A DNA stretch of 64,000 bases from the NCBI RefSeq assembly GCF_005311025.1, contig NZ_CP031747.1, positions 682,001 to 746,000 of the forward strand, in the 5' to 3' direction. Positions 17,329 to 27,088 of this stretch are shown here, in pieces. The DNA is from Alcaligenes faecalis (GTDB lineage Bacteria; Pseudomonadota; Gammaproteobacteria; Burkholderiales; Burkholderiaceae_B). The position numbers and the translations under genes were made by a program. Numbering within the stretch: position 1 is the stretch's first letter; each line of letters opens with the position of its first letter. The notes under the pieces are model-generated. The model searched no databases. It saw nothing but the letters and a program-made list of their open reading frames with translations, and was not told where the DNA came from.

Positions 17329-18261
17329 ATGGACACTTTTAATGTCATGCGCACCTTCCGGCGCATTGTGGAGCTGGGCGGACTTGCCAAAGCCGCGGAG
17401 GATCTGGGGATATCCGCAGCGGGTTTGAGCAAGCAACTGCGTACCTTGGAAGCGCATCTGGATACGGTGCTGATCCAGCGCACTACGCGCAGCATGAGTC
17501 TGACGGAGACTGGCCGCAGCTACTATGTCGAATGCTGTCGGATACTGGATGAGCTGGACGCTTTGGAGCGCTCGGTCAAACAGCAGTCCCAGCGCGTGAC
17601 GGGGACCTTGCGCGTGAATGCCCCCTTGTCGTTTGCGCTTAGCGTCCTATCGCCATTGATGACGGATTTTCTACACAAGTATCCGGAACTGAAGCTGGAG
17701 CTGGTGATGGAAGACCGGATCGTGGATGCCGTGGCTCACGGTTTTGATGTCTCGGTGCGTTTGCGTAGCAGCCTGGATGATTCCACCCTGATTGCTCGTC
17801 GCCTCGCCACCATCGAGCAAAAATTATGCGCCGCCCCCAGCTATTTGAAGCAGCATGGCCTGCCTCAGACCTTGCAGGATCTGCGCAATCACAAAATGAT
17901 CAGCTATAGCCTGGCACATACCCAGGGCCTTGCTTTTGATAGTGATTTCGACAGCAATCCTCAACAGCACACCCCCAGTGGTACGGCTTTGCTGTTTTCA
18001 GGTGAGCATAGTCAAGTGAATAACAGCCTGATGCTGCGCGACTTTCTGATTGCCGGTTTGGGTATTGGCGCCCTGCCTTCCTTTCTGGCAGATCCAGCAA
18101 TTGCTTGCGGGCAGTTGCAACGCGTTTTGCCCGAGTTCGTGAATGAGCCCCGCCATATCTACGCCGTGTATCCGACCAATCGCCACCTGCAACCCAAGGT
18201 CAAAGCCTTCGTGGATTATCTGGCCGACCAACTGCCCCATGCCATGTCCAACGCCCTGTAA
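17329..18261 (+). CDS. LysR-family transcriptional regulator
   Basis: A 310-residue regulator. Residues 1-60 form the winged helix (FRRIVELGGLAKAAEDLGIS, AAGLSKQLRTLEAHLDTVLI), followed by the linker helix and a periplasmic-binding-like effector domain from about residue 92 (GTLRVNAPLSFALSVLSPL). It belongs to the broad group near DmlR/PecT-type regulators. ATG at 17329 is preferred to TTG at 17308 because MDTFNVMRTF is the usual family start. The next genes on the same strand are a DsbA-type protein and a cyclase-family hydrolase, possible targets. Confidence 0.88.
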   Translation: MDTFNVMRTFRRIVELGGLAKAAEDLGISAAGLSKQLRTLEAHLDTVLIQRTTRSMSLTETGRSYYVECCRILDELDALERSVKQQSQRVTGTLRVNAPLSFALSVLSPLMTDFLHKYPELKLELVMEDRIVDAVAHGFDVSVRLRSSLDDSTLIARRLATIEQKLCAAPSYLKQHGLPQTLQDLRNHKMISYSLAHTQGLAFDSDFDSNPQQHTPSGTALLFSGEHSQVNNSLMLRDFLIAGLGIGALPSFLADPAIACGQLQRVLPEFVNEPRHIYAVYPTNRHLQPKVKAFVDYLADQLPHAMSNAL

Positions 18262-18364
18262 ACAGACCTTTATGAACTCGGAGTAAAAACTGTCTGCACC
18301 GCCACGTGCTTATTCTCCGCTCCGGGGAACGCTATTGTGATGACCATCTTACAAGGACATCACA

Positions 18365-19036
18365 ATGCACGATCAAACACACCCGACCCAGCCGCTTGTC
18401 TCCCCCCTGATTATTGATTTCTTCCATGATGCCGTCTGCGGATGGTGTTATGTCATGTCGCCACGTTTGCGGCAAGTTGCCGCCGAACTGGGCATCCAGG
18501 TCCGCCACCATACCTTTGTTCTGCAAGACAGCCGCGAGCAGATGCTGCAAGCCTTCGGCTCCATGGAGCGTGCCAAACGTGAAATCCTGGGCCACTGGGC
18601 CGCCTGCGCCCAACACGACGATACGCAGTCCATCAATATCGAGGGCATGCGAGCACAGAACTTCGACTATCCCCATGGAATGTTGTCCGCTCGGGCGTGT
18701 CAGGCGGCGCAGCTACTTTCTGGCGATAACGCCCATTGGGATTACTTCGATGCGGTGCAGCGTGCGCATCTGGCAGAAAGTCGCAATATCGGCGATATGG
18801 ACACGCTACTGGAGGTCGCCATTGCGCAAGGCTTTGATGGTGAGGCCTTTCTGAATGCTATGGATAGCGATATCGCGCAGCAGCGAGTTCAAGCCGATCG
18901 CGCCGAAGCGGTACGGCTAGGGATCCAGTCCATCCCCACTTTATTAGTCTCCTCACGCGAGACCGGCCAAGTGTTGGCCCGTTTGCAGACCCAATCCGCC
19001 GAAATGCTCAAAAGCCGTTTGCGCGCTTTGCTGTAA
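18365..19036 (+). CDS. DsbA-family (FrnE-like) thiol oxidoreductase
   Basis: A 223-residue cytoplasmic thioredoxin-fold protein (no signal peptide). The redox motif CGWC is at residues 25-28 (FFHDAVCGWCYVMSP), and the cis-Pro loop is in GIQSIPTLLVS near 195. A helical insert fills the middle, as in the DsbA/2-hydroxychromene-2-carboxylate isomerase superfamily; the CxxC argues for a redox role over an isomerase. AAGGAC stands 9 bases before the ATG, and the same AAGGACATC leader precedes the next gene. Confidence 0.82.
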   Translation: MHDQTHPTQPLVSPLIIDFFHDAVCGWCYVMSPRLRQVAAELGIQVRHHTFVLQDSREQMLQAFGSMERAKREILGHWAACAQHDDTQSINIEGMRAQNFDYPHGMLSARACQAAQLLSGDNAHWDYFDAVQRAHLAESRNIGDMDTLLEVAIAQGFDGEAFLNAMDSDIAQQRVQADRAEAVRLGIQSIPTLLVSSRETGQVLARLQTQSAEMLKSRLRALL

Positions 19037-19082
19037 GCGCTGCCCCTCTCTTTCTTATCTACGCTTCATAAAAGGACATCCC

Positions 19083-20108
19083 ATGTCGATTCGTTTTTCT
19101 CACCGTCTTCTCGGTTTACTGCTGGTTGGTGCAAGCAGCATGAGCGTCTCTCTGGCTCATTCCACTCACCCAGCGAGCAACCCTTTGCCCCTTAGTGCTC
19201 AGGAAGTGGGCATCAGTCCCTGGGGGCCGGACGATGAAATTGGTCGCTTGAACCTGATCACCCCTGCTTCCCGGGCCGCCATCTTGTCCCGTCTGGATGG
19301 CAGCAAAGTCTATGACCTGGCAACCGACTACTACCTGGGCATGCCCAGCTGGCAGGGCGCGGGAGACCCGCACTATCAGTTCTGGATGACCCATACCCCC
19401 CGTGGTACCGCAGTGGATGACCCGATGGGAGTTGGCGATGAGATGAACGCGGTTCGTAGCTACACAGGCACGGCTTTTTCCATGTACAGCCATACGGGCA
19501 CCCATATTGATGCCCTGAATCACTTCGGCATTCATGGAAAGATCTGGAATGGTTTCAAGGCTGATGAGCATCTGGGTGACCGTGGCTGGAACCGTACTGG
19601 CATCGAGAAATTCCCGCCCTTGATCGCCCGTGGCGTCTTGATTGATGTGGCCGCCGCCAAAGGCGTAGACATGCTGCCCGATCAATACCGCATCACACGC
19701 CAGGACTTGAAGGATGCACTGGCCCGTCAGAAAACGGTGCTGAAAGAAGGCGATATTGTCCTGATCCGCACGGGCCGCATGAAGCTCTTTAATGATCCTA
19801 AAGCCTACATGAACGCGCCGCCCGGCATGGGTCTGGATGCTGCTCGTTATCTGGTGGAGGAAGGCGGTGCGATGATTGTGGGTGCGGACAATTTGAGCTT
19901 TGAAACCTTCCCTTCCGAGGTGCCTGATGACTACGTCCCCTTGCATACCTATCTATTGGCTCAACAAGGCGCACCGATCATTGAGTTGATTGCCCTGGAT
20001 GAATTGTCCAAGGACAAGGTCTATGAGTTTGCCTTTATTGGTGGTCCGCTCAAGATTCGGGGCGGTGATGCGGCTCCGCTGCGTCCGGTTGCCATCCCGA
20101 TTCGCTGA
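19083..20108 (+). CDS. Exported cyclase-family hydrolase (kynurenine formamidase-like fold)
   Basis: A 341-residue protein with a signal peptide (MSIRFSHRLLGLLLVGASSM, cleavage near VSLAHS). The cyclase-family metal motif HTGTHIDALNHFG is near residues 138-150, and the WGPDDEIGRLNLITP start is common to this family of metal-dependent amidases/hydrolases. The substrate is not known; the family includes kynurenine formamidase and polyketide-type cyclases, but the exported form with the longer N-terminus is uncharacterised. It starts 46 bases after the DsbA-type gene with its own AAGGAC site. Confidence 0.78.
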   Translation: MSIRFSHRLLGLLLVGASSMSVSLAHSTHPASNPLPLSAQEVGISPWGPDDEIGRLNLITPASRAAILSRLDGSKVYDLATDYYLGMPSWQGAGDPHYQFWMTHTPRGTAVDDPMGVGDEMNAVRSYTGTAFSMYSHTGTHIDALNHFGIHGKIWNGFKADEHLGDRGWNRTGIEKFPPLIARGVLIDVAAAKGVDMLPDQYRITRQDLKDALARQKTVLKEGDIVLIRTGRMKLFNDPKAYMNAPPGMGLDAARYLVEEGGAMIVGADNLSFETFPSEVPDDYVPLHTYLLAQQGAPIIELIALDELSKDKVYEFAFIGGPLKIRGGDAAPLRPVAIPIR

Positions 20109-20122
20109 TCCACAGGCTTCAT

Positions 20123-20170
20123 AAAGAAACCCGTTTCTTTAGCCCTTGATGCGTTTGCGAATAAGGGCTA
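20123..20170. terminator. Hairpins after the cyclase-family gene
   Basis: Two inverted repeats stand in tandem: AAAGAAAC/GTTTCTTT (20123-20140) and TAGCCCTT/AAGGGCTA (20140-20170). The first is short and AT-rich, the second has an 8-bp stem. They follow the stop codon at 20108 and probably mark the 3' end of the transcript. Confidence 0.4.
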
Positions 20171-20229
20171 TCGCGTTTGCCTGCTGTTAGGTGCCGCTCA
20201 ATATGCTACTGTTGGGTGGGTTTGAATGC

Positions 20230-20266
20230 GCCGGGCGCCTGTTAAAGGGGCGTCCGGCTTTTCTTT
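20230..20266 (+). terminator. Intrinsic terminator or attenuator in the leader of ytoQ
   Basis: A 10-bp stem GCCGGGCGCC/GGCGTCCGGC (one G-T pair) is followed by TTTTCTTT. It ends directly before the ATGGAG of the ytoQ ribosome site, so it either ends transcripts from upstream or acts as an attenuator in the ytoQ leader. Confidence 0.65.
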
Positions 20267-20278
20267 ATGGAGTATGTA

Positions 20279-20719
20279 ATGACTTACACCGTTTATCTGT
20301 CCGGCGAAATTCACACGGATTGGCGCGAGCAGATTGCTCAAGGTGCAAAGGCCGCTGGATTGGATATTACCTTTACCAGCCCTGTTACCGATCACGATGC
20401 CAGCGATGCCGCCGGCGATCACCTGGAACCGGCCAGCGAAGGTTTCTGGCGTGATCACAAATCCTCCAAAATCAATGCCATCCGTACCAGAACCCTGATT
20501 GAACAGGCGGATCTGGTCGTGGTGCGTTTTGGAGACAAGTACAAACAGTGGAATGCTGCCTTTGATGCCGGTTTCTGTGCCGCCCTGGGCAAACCGTACG
20601 TGACGTTGCACGCCGAAGACATCATCCACCCCTTGAAAGAAGTGGATGCCAGTGCGCAGGCCTGGGCAACTAGCCCCGAGCAAATCGTGGAGATTTTGCG
20701 TTATACGCTGAAAGCCTGA
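20279..20719 (+). CDS. YtoQ-family protein
   Basis: A 146-residue cytoplasmic protein. The start TYTVYLSGEIHTDWREQI and the segments SPVTDHDASDAAGD, GFWRDHKSSKINAIRTRT and IEQADLVVVRFGDKYKQWN are those of the YtoQ family, which shares the nucleoside 2-deoxyribosyltransferase-like fold but has no proven activity. The ATG at 20279 is chosen because GGAGT, which overlaps an earlier ATG at 20267, lies just before it at the right distance. A hairpin with a T-run precedes the gene and a strong terminator follows. Confidence 0.85.
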   Translation: MTYTVYLSGEIHTDWREQIAQGAKAAGLDITFTSPVTDHDASDAAGDHLEPASEGFWRDHKSSKINAIRTRTLIEQADLVVVRFGDKYKQWNAAFDAGFCAALGKPYVTLHAEDIIHPLKEVDASAQAWATSPEQIVEILRYTLKA

Positions 20720-20765
20720 TCGGTGAAGGCCGGATCATGAGTTTGGCAATATCGCTTTGCTAAAA

Positions 20766-20796
20766 AATGCCGCCCCGGTTGGGCGGCATTTTTTTC
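20766..20796 (+). terminator. Intrinsic terminator after ytoQ
   Basis: Perfect 10-bp arms AATGCCGCCC (20766-20775) and GGGCGGCATT (20781-20790) with loop CGGTT, followed by TTTTTC. The preceding A-run makes it usable in both directions, toward copA as well. Confidence 0.9.
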
Positions 20797-20867
20797 TCTG
20801 CTTGAAAGAACCCCTTGGTTTACACCGGGTTCTACTGCGCTGTAGTGAAACGTGTTGTGCGGGTACC

Positions 20868-23330
20868 TTAGTTCAGCTTCACCCGTCGCAAACGCAAGGC
20901 ATTGCTGACCACAAAGACACTGGACAAGGCCATGGCGCCAGCGGCAAACATGGGCGAGAGCAAAGTGCCGTTAAAGGGATAGAGCACGCCTGCTGCTACC
21001 GGAATCAGTGCCACGTTATAGGCAAAGGCCCAGAACAGGTTTTGACGGATATTGCGCATGGTGGCGTGGGACAAGGCTATCGCGGTGACCACGCCTTGCA
21101 TATCGCCCGACATCAAGACTACATCAGCCGCTTCAATGGCAATGTCCGTTCCGGTGCCAATCGCAATCCCCACGTCTGCTACAGCCAGAGCGGGTGCATC
21201 GTTGATGCCATCGCCGACATAGGCCAGATGCTGATGGGTATCGCGCAAGGCCTGAACCGCTTGCACCTTGCCTTCAGGCATGACTTCCGCCACCACTTCA
21301 TCAATATTGAGACGGCGGGCAATGGCATTGGCTGTGTGGCGGTTATCGCCGGTAATCATGACGACCTTGATGCCACGGGCATGCAACTGCTCGATGGCGC
21401 GCGGCGTGGTTTCCTTGATGGGGTCAGCCACGGCCAGCAAGGCAATGACCTGCTTGTTGCGGGCGGCGTACATGGGGATTTTGCCGTCCTGCGCCAGCGT
21501 CTGGGCTTGCTCGGTAAAGGCTGACAGGTCCGCCCCTAATTGCGTCATCAGGCGATCTGCACCCACATGCCATTGGTCAGCTCCGATTTGGGCGGTGACA
21601 CCCAGGCCTGTCAGGGACTCAAACTGCTCAGCCTTGGGCAAGGTGATTTGCTTTTCCTTGGCGGCGCTGACAATGGCTTGGGCAATCGGATGCTCGGAGT
21701 AGTTTTCCAGAGCGGCAATCGCTGCCAAAGCCTGATCCTGGTTCTCTCCGGGTGCGCAGACAAAATCGGTCAGTTCGGGCGCGCCCTTGGTCAGGGTGCC
21801 TGTTTTATCCACGGCTACGACTTTTACATCACGCAGTGCTTGCAGAGAGTCCCCTTTACGGAACAGCACGCCAGCCTGTGCGGCTCGGCCCGTCCCCACC
21901 ATGATGGAGGTTGGCGTTGCCAGACCCATGGCACATGGGCAAGCAATAATCAGCACAGCGACGGCATTGACCAGTGCAAAGCTCAATGCGGGCGATGGGC
22001 CAAAAATCAGCCAGACAATGGCGGTCAAGACGGCTAGTGTCATGACGGCGGGCACAAACCACAGCGTGATTTTGTCGACCACGGCTTGAATAGGCAGCTT
22101 GGAGCCTTGGGCCTGCTCTACCATGGACACAATATTGGCCAGTACGGTGTCCTGCCCCACGGCGGTAGCCTCAAATTCCAGCGAACCTTTTTGGTTCACT
22201 GTGCCACCAATGACTTTATCGCCCTGGGATTTGGACACGGCAATGGATTCGCCTGTCACCATGGATTCATCCACATAGCTCTGACCGGCAAGAACATCAC
22301 CGTCAACGGGGATACGCTCGCCGGGACGAACCAGCACGACATCGCCCGTATGCAGATCTGCCAGGGGCAGCTCAATTTCCTGACCGTCGCGACGTACACG
22401 AGCGGTAGGCGGCTGCAGGCTGAGCAGGCGTTGAATGGCTTCAGACGTGCGACCTTTGGCGCGGGCTTCCATGAGCCGGCCCAGCAAAATCAGGGCGACG
22501 ATGACAGCGGCAGCTTCAAAGTACACGTAGACGGATTCGGAAGGCAGCCACTGTGGCGCAAAGGTAGCCACCAGCGAGAAGCTGTAGGCCGCCAGGGTGC
22601 CCACAGCGACCAGCGAGTTCATGTCCGGGCCACCACGCAAGAGAACAGGAATCCCTTTGGTGTAGAACTCGCGGCCTGGGAACAGCAAAACCAGCGTGGT
22701 CAGCACGAACTGGATCAGCCAGCTGTTCTGTGTACCTATGGTGCTGGCTACCCAATGATGGAAAGCAGGCACCATATGGCCGCCCATTTCCAGAATGAAA
22801 ACGGGCAAGGCCAGCACCGTCGCCAGCCAGAAACGCTTGCGCAGCGTTTCGTAGGTTTGTTCTGCACGCTCGAACTGGTCATTCGTAACAGCCGTTTCGG
22901 CAAGGCTGGCAGGATAGCCGGCTTTGCTCACCGCCTGAATCAGCTCAGGAGCTTTCACACCCTGCGCCACTTGCACATGCGCTTTGGCGGTTGCCAGATT
23001 GACCGAGGCTTTTTGTACGCCCGGTACCTTCAGCAAGGCCTTTTCAACGCGGCCCACGCAGGAGGCGCAGGTCATGTCCTGCACGTCCAGCACAATGTCT
23101 TGCTGGGAAATTTTGTAACCACCCTTTTCCACTGCCTGCATAATGGCGTCGACCGGGGCGGCACCCTCAAATTCCACGGTGGCCTTGTTGGTGGCCAGAT
23201 TTACCTGGGCCGATTGCACACCGGGGACTTTGCCAATAATCTTTTCAACCCGACTGACGCAGGAAGCACATGTCATGCCTTCCACATCTAAAGTCAGGCG
23301 TGAGCCCTTGTTTGAAGCGCTGCTTGTCAT
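20868..23330 (-). CDS. copA: Cu(I)-exporting P1B-type ATPase
   Basis: An 820-residue inner-membrane copper pump. Two N-terminal heavy-metal domains each carry GMTCASC or DMTCASC (about residues 17 and 85). Eight membrane helices follow, with the CPC ion-binding motif (ACPCAMG, about 462), the phosphorylation motif DKTGTLTKG (about 507), the hinge [14 protein letters not shown] and [11 protein letters not shown]. The C-terminal helices carry the Asn/Tyr and Met/Ser residues typical of the Cu(I) group ([23 protein letters not shown]). ATG at 23330 has GAAGG 9 bases before it; the in-frame GTG at 23339 is too near. No CueR-type regulator gene is adjacent. Confidence 0.95.
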   Translation of the reverse strand: MTSSASNKGSRLTLDVEGMTCASCVSRVEKIIGKVPGVQSAQVNLATNKATVEFEGAAPVDAIMQAVEKGGYKISQQDIVLDVQDMTCASCVGRVEKALLKVPGVQKASVNLATAKAHVQVAQGVKAPELIQAVSKAGYPASLAETAVTNDQFERAEQTYETLRKRFWLATVLALPVFILEMGGHMVPAFHHWVASTIGTQNSWLIQFVLTTLVLLFPGREFYTKGIPVLLRGGPDMNSLVAVGTLAAYSFSLVATFAPQWLPSESVYVYFEAAAVIVALILLGRLMEARAKGRTSEAIQRLLSLQPPTARVRRDGQEIELPLADLHTGDVVLVRPGERIPVDGDVLAGQSYVDESMVTGESIAVSKSQGDKVIGGTVNQKGSLEFEATAVGQDTVLANIVSMVEQAQGSKLPIQAVVDKITLWFVPAVMTLAVLTAIVWLIFGPSPALSFALVNAVAVLIIACPCAMGLATPTSIMVGTGRAAQAGVLFRKGDSLQALRDVKVVAVDKTGTLTKGAPELTDFVCAPGENQDQALAAIAALENYSEHPIAQAIVSAAKEKQITLPKAEQFESLTGLGVTAQIGADQWHVGADRLMTQLGADLSAFTEQAQTLAQDGKIPMYAARNKQVIALLAVADPIKETTPRAIEQLHARGIKVVMITGDNRHTANAIARRLNIDEVVAEVMPEGKVQAVQALRDTHQHLAYVGDGINDAPALAVADVGIAIGTGTDIAIEAADVVLMSGDMQGVVTAIALSHATMRNIRQNLFWAFAYNVALIPVAAGVLYPFNGTLLSPMFAAGAMALSSVFVVSNALRLRRVKLN

Positions 23331-23402
23331 CGAAATCACCCTTCAATGGATCGTCAATGAAGCCACTTTAGGGCTTGACCCGATGGGAAGGTCAACAGCT
23401 GA

Positions 23403-23430
23403 TAAAAAAAACGCCTCCGAAGAGGCGTTT
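23403..23430 (-). terminator. Intrinsic terminator after the DUF4148 gene
   Basis: Stem AAACGCCTC/GAGGCGTTT with loop CGAA; on the reverse strand it is followed by a run of Ts, so it ends the transcript of the DUF4148 gene before copA. Confidence 0.85.
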
Positions 23431-23469
23431 CAAGGGGGAACTACGACTAATTAGGGATCAATCAGCAGC

Positions 23470-23787
23470 TTAGTAAGCAACAAAGGTGCCGTTGTTGTTA
23501 TTCCAGTCTTTGGCTTCTGCGGCAACCTGATCACGGCTCAGCTCGGAGCGGGTATCGATACGTGGGTAGTCGCCCATGGAACCCGTGCTAATGTAGCCTT
23601 GCTCTTGAGCAGCAGCCAGTTCTTGAACGACTTGCTGACGGCTCAAAGGAGCGTCGGTCGATTCAATTGCTGGGTAGTTCAGGTTTTCGCCGGTAGCGAC
23701 ATTGTTGGTAGCTGCCATGGCAGTGCCGCTCAAAGCGGTGGCACCAAGAATCAGGCTGGCGATAGTTGCGCGTGCGATGTTTTTCAT
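23470..23787 (-). CDS. DUF4148 small exported protein
   Basis: A 105-residue protein with a signal peptide (MKNIARATIASLILGATALSGTAMA). The mature part has two copies of the family pattern: PLSRQQVVQELAAAQEQGYI and ELSRDQVAAEAKDW, each preceded by a YP-I motif (NYPAIES, DYPRIDT). DUF4148 proteins are abundant in Burkholderiales and have no known function. GGAGT lies 7 bases before the ATG. The gene has its own terminator and is divergent from a LysR gene. Confidence 0.85.
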   Translation of the reverse strand: MKNIARATIASLILGATALSGTAMAATNNVATGENLNYPAIESTDAPLSRQQVVQELAAAQEQGYISTGSMGDYPRIDTRSELSRDQVAAEAKDWNNNNGTFVAY

Positions 23788-23926
23788 TATTTACTCCAAA
23801 TCTACGGTGTGTTTTTCGGTGGTTCGCTGTTGTGTTTAGCGAATCGTTAGATGGAGTATGAGCCTTTCTAAACCTAGTAAAAACCCTTAATATTGCAAAC
23901 GTATTTCCATTCATGGAACAATTCAA

Positions 23927-24880
23927 ATGAGTACCATTATCGCCGGTCCCCTGCTCAACGACATCGCGATCTTCGTGGAAGTGGCTCGTGCCCGCCACTT
24001 TAGCCGTGCTGCCCAAGCCCTGGGAATGCCGGTTTCCACCGTGTCACGCCGTATCCGCGAATTGGAAAAAGAAGTGGGTGTGGCCCTGCTCAAACGCAGT
24101 ACGCGCAATGTAGATGTGACCGACGCGGGACAAGTGTATTTCGAGCGCTGCCTGGCTGTCGTCGAACAGGCTCGTCTGGCTCATGAACAATTGCTGGATG
24201 TGGCTCAGACCCCCAAAGGACGTTTACGGGTTTCCATGCCTGCCAGTTTCAGCATTGTGCTGATGCCCGCCATTATCCGGGGCTTTAATCAACAGTACCC
24301 GGATATTGAGCTGGAGTTTGACCTGACCATACGGCCTATTGATTTGCAGGCCGACAACTACGATTGCGTCATCCGTGTGGGTGCTCAGCCTGACTCCAGC
24401 GCGGTGGCCACCATGTTAGGACAGATTCGTCTGGGGCTGTATGCCACCCGAAACTATCTGGACCGCAAAGGGCGACCCAAGCATCCTTCTGAACTGGCAG
24501 GCCATACTTGTATTTGTGCCCGCCCCGCCAGCTCGGATCGAGTCTGGTCCTTGCGTGGGCCGAATCAGGAGCGCTATGACGCGATTGTGGAAGGTTCCAT
24601 TACCGTCAATAACGCCATCATGATGCGCAAACTGGCCGTGCATGACCTGGGTATTACCGCCTCTTCCTTGCTGGAGCGAAAATTGGATCCGGATTGCGCG
24701 CACCTGGAGCGTGTTTTGCCGGATTGGGAGTTTGCGCCTTTCCCTATTCTGGCTTTGCTCCCCTCGCGTCTGATGCCGCAAAAGACGCGCGTGTTTCTTA
24801 ATTATCTGCGTAGCGAGCTGGATAGATTGATGTCTCAGCCCGAATTGGATGTGGCCGCAGCCGGTCAAGCTTATCCGTAA
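23927..24880 (+). CDS. LysR-family transcriptional regulator
   Basis: A 317-residue regulator with the N-terminal winged helix (IFVEVARARHFSRAAQALGM, VSTVSRRIRELEKEVGVALL) and an effector domain from about residue 95 (GRLRVSMPASFSIVLMPAII). It is divergent from the DUF4148 gene across a 139-base gap; LysR regulators often act on a divergent neighbour, so control of that gene is possible. The ligand is not evident. Confidence 0.87.
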   Translation: MSTIIAGPLLNDIAIFVEVARARHFSRAAQALGMPVSTVSRRIRELEKEVGVALLKRSTRNVDVTDAGQVYFERCLAVVEQARLAHEQLLDVAQTPKGRLRVSMPASFSIVLMPAIIRGFNQQYPDIELEFDLTIRPIDLQADNYDCVIRVGAQPDSSAVATMLGQIRLGLYATRNYLDRKGRPKHPSELAGHTCICARPASSDRVWSLRGPNQERYDAIVEGSITVNNAIMMRKLAVHDLGITASSLLERKLDPDCAHLERVLPDWEFAPFPILALLPSRLMPQKTRVFLNYLRSELDRLMSQPELDVAAAGQAYP

Positions 24881-24984
24881 GAAAATAAGCAGTATGCTTA
24901 TGAATCGGTGTTGCCCAAGGCCTATCTATGCTATTTATAAACGTTTGGTCCTGTGGGGCCAATGCCATGACGGGGGGGAAGCGC

Positions 24985-25659
24985 ATGAAAGTAATACTGC
25001 AAAGCTTGCTGGCTGGAATGGTGATGAGTTTGGCCTTGGGGAGTGGCAGTGTGTGGTCACAAACAGTATTGCTGGAAGCGGTAGAGCAAGGCGATAGCGC
25101 CAAAGTGCGCGAGATTCTTTCAGAAAAGCGGGCTCGCGCCAGCGTCAGTGTCAGCGACGATCAAGGGCAAAGCCCCTTGTTACGTGCAACTTGGTTAAAC
25201 CATATTGATATTGCCCGGCAGTTGATACGTGCCGGTGCGGATGTAAATCAGGCCGACTCCATTCACGACAGCCCTTACTTGGTCGCGGGTGCACAAGGTC
25301 GTCTGGAAATCCTGCGCATGACTCTGGAGAACGGAGCCGATCTGCGTAGCGTGAACCGCTATGGTGGTACGGCGCTGATTCCAGCGGCTGAGCACGGTTA
25401 TGTCGATGTTGTGCGCCTTTTACTGGCGGCGGGGGTCGACCCTAACCATGTGAATTACTTGGGCTGGACTGCCTTGCATGAGGCGATTGTGCTCTCTGAT
25501 GGCGGGCCGGACCACCAGGAAGTGCTGCGTTTGCTGATCAAGGCCGGAGCGGATGTGAACCTGCCGGATCGTCAGGGAGTGCGTCCCTTGAGCCTGGCTC
25601 GCCAGCGTAGCCAGACTGAGATGGCCGAGATTCTGGAACAGGCTGGCGCGAATCCTTAA
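24985..25659 (+). CDS. Exported ankyrin-repeat protein
   Basis: A 224-residue protein with a signal peptide (MKVILQSLLAGMVMSLALGSGSVWSQ). The rest is a run of about five ankyrin repeats, seen from LLEAVEQGDSAKVREIL through QSPLLRATWLNHIDIARQLI, ALIPAAEHGYVDVVRLLLAA and TALHEAIVLSDG to RPLSLARQRSQTEMAEIL. It is likely a periplasmic protein-protein interaction module; periplasmic ankyrin proteins are sometimes linked with catalases, but none is adjacent here. ATG at 24985 is chosen for the GGGGGGAAG site; upstream ATGs at 24928 and 24967 would put a Cys-rich leader before the signal. Confidence 0.82.
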   Translation: MKVILQSLLAGMVMSLALGSGSVWSQTVLLEAVEQGDSAKVREILSEKRARASVSVSDDQGQSPLLRATWLNHIDIARQLIRAGADVNQADSIHDSPYLVAGAQGRLEILRMTLENGADLRSVNRYGGTALIPAAEHGYVDVVRLLLAAGVDPNHVNYLGWTALHEAIVLSDGGPDHQEVLRLLIKAGADVNLPDRQGVRPLSLARQRSQTEMAEILEQAGANP

Positions 25660-25713
25660 ACGTCGCCGACTCGGCGGCTGCATTTTTCTTCCAATCACAA
25701 CAATAACGATTTT

Positions 25714-26931
25714 ATGTCTTCTACTCAGACTGCCCCGTCGTCGACGGGTGTTCAAGCCAGCCCAGCTTTGTGGCTGGCTTTCGTCATTCTGGTCGGCTTG
25801 AACCTGCGCCCTTTTCTGACCTCCAGCGGCACCTTGGCACGACAGGTGGCCCAAGGGTTGAACATGCCCTTGAGCAGCCTGGCCTGGCTGACTTTGCTGC
25901 CCATGATGGTGATGGGACTGGGCGCTTTCTGCATGCCCTCCTTGCGGCGCGTCCTGGCACTGCGCCATGTCTTGATTACATCCTTGCTCTTGCTGTGCCT
26001 GGGCTGTGTGCTGCGCTGGTTTGTGCCTAATGGGGCCAGCCTGATTGCAACAGCGCTGATCTGTGGTTTGGGCGTGTCCTTGCTGCAAGCGGGGATGCCC
26101 GGTTTGATCAAGGAACAGTTTCCGCGCCATATCGCTCAGGTCACCGGGGTTTACTCCGCGACCTTGATGGGTGGGGGTGCTTTGGGTGCGCAGATTACGC
26201 CGTGGGTCAGCTCCTTGACGGACAGCTGGCGTATCGCGCTGGCTTTCTGGGCCTTGCCGATCAGCGTGGCCTTGTGGATTGCCTGGAAAGTGGTGCCGCG
26301 TGAAGCTCCGGGCGCGAATTTGTCGCCCCCATCCTTGTCCTTGCTGGCTCGCCCTCGCACCTGGACCTTGATTGTGTGTTTTGGCCTGATCAATGGCGGC
26401 TATGCCTCTTTGGTGACCTGGCTGGCGACGTTCTATCAAGACCGGGGCTGGACGGCTGAAGCCAGCGGTAGCCTGGTGGCGGTCCTGTCGGTGGCACAAG
26501 CCATTGCCGCCTTTGGCTTGCCTACCTTGGCGGCCAAGAATAAAGATCGCCGCATGTGGGTATGGCTGGCGCTGGCGTGTCAGTTCGTGGGCTTCCTGGC
26601 CTTTGCCTATATTCCCGATATGGCCCCCTATCTGTGGGCGATTATTATCGGCATCGGCTTGGGGGGCTGCTTTTCCTTGCTGCTGTTGGTGGCTCTGGAC
26701 CACTTTCCGGATGCAGCCCGTGCCGGGACCTTGAGTGCCTTGATGCAAGGCGGTGGCTTTCCGATTGCCGCCCTCTTTCCCATGATCAGCGTACAGTTGC
26801 GTGAAATGAGTAATGGCTTTCAGGCAGGCTGGATGTTGCATGCGGCAATGGCGGTATTGGTGGCCATCATGGCCTGGAGCTTTCAGCCTGCGCGATACGC
26901 CCAAAAGATGAAGCGAAATGAGGCATCCTGA
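25714..26931 (+). CDS. MFS transporter, CynX/NimT family
   Basis: A 405-residue inner-membrane transporter with twelve predicted helices. The first helix has ALWLAFVILVGLNLRPFLTS, and the loop GVYSATLMGGGALGAQITP is typical of the CynX/NimT (cyanate permease/2-nitroimidazole) subfamily of the major facilitator superfamily. The substrate cannot be read from sequence. It follows the ankyrin gene by 54 bases and ends in its own terminator. Confidence 0.88.
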   Translation: MSSTQTAPSSTGVQASPALWLAFVILVGLNLRPFLTSSGTLARQVAQGLNMPLSSLAWLTLLPMMVMGLGAFCMPSLRRVLALRHVLITSLLLLCLGCVLRWFVPNGASLIATALICGLGVSLLQAGMPGLIKEQFPRHIAQVTGVYSATLMGGGALGAQITPWVSSLTDSWRIALAFWALPISVALWIAWKVVPREAPGANLSPPSLSLLARPRTWTLIVCFGLINGGYASLVTWLATFYQDRGWTAEASGSLVAVLSVAQAIAAFGLPTLAAKNKDRRMWVWLALACQFVGFLAFAYIPDMAPYLWAIIIGIGLGGCFSLLLLVALDHFPDAARAGTLSALMQGGGFPIAALFPMISVQLREMSNGFQAGWMLHAAMAVLVAIMAWSFQPARYAQKMKRNEAS

Positions 26932-26957
26932 GTAGCAGCTCGTATCGGTAGAAATAG

Positions 26958-26987
26958 CCTGGCTTTGTGACAAGCCAGGTTTTTTTT
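26958..26987 (+). terminator. Intrinsic terminator after the CynX-type transporter
   Basis: Perfect 8-bp arms CCTGGCTT and AAGCCAGG with loop TGTGAC, followed by eight Ts. Confidence 0.92.
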
Positions 26988-27088
26988 GGCCGTTTCAGGC
27001 TAGAACTCGTCCGTTATGCGCATCCCGACGGACAGCCTTTCCTCAACAATGATGTCTCCACGATTACATAAAAAACGAGGAGACATCA

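Noticed and set aside
25420-26973. A 517-codon open frame on the minus strand opposite the CynX-type transporter
   Set aside because: The product is rich in Gln, His, Gly and Arg with no domain; the membrane protein on the plus strand is real.
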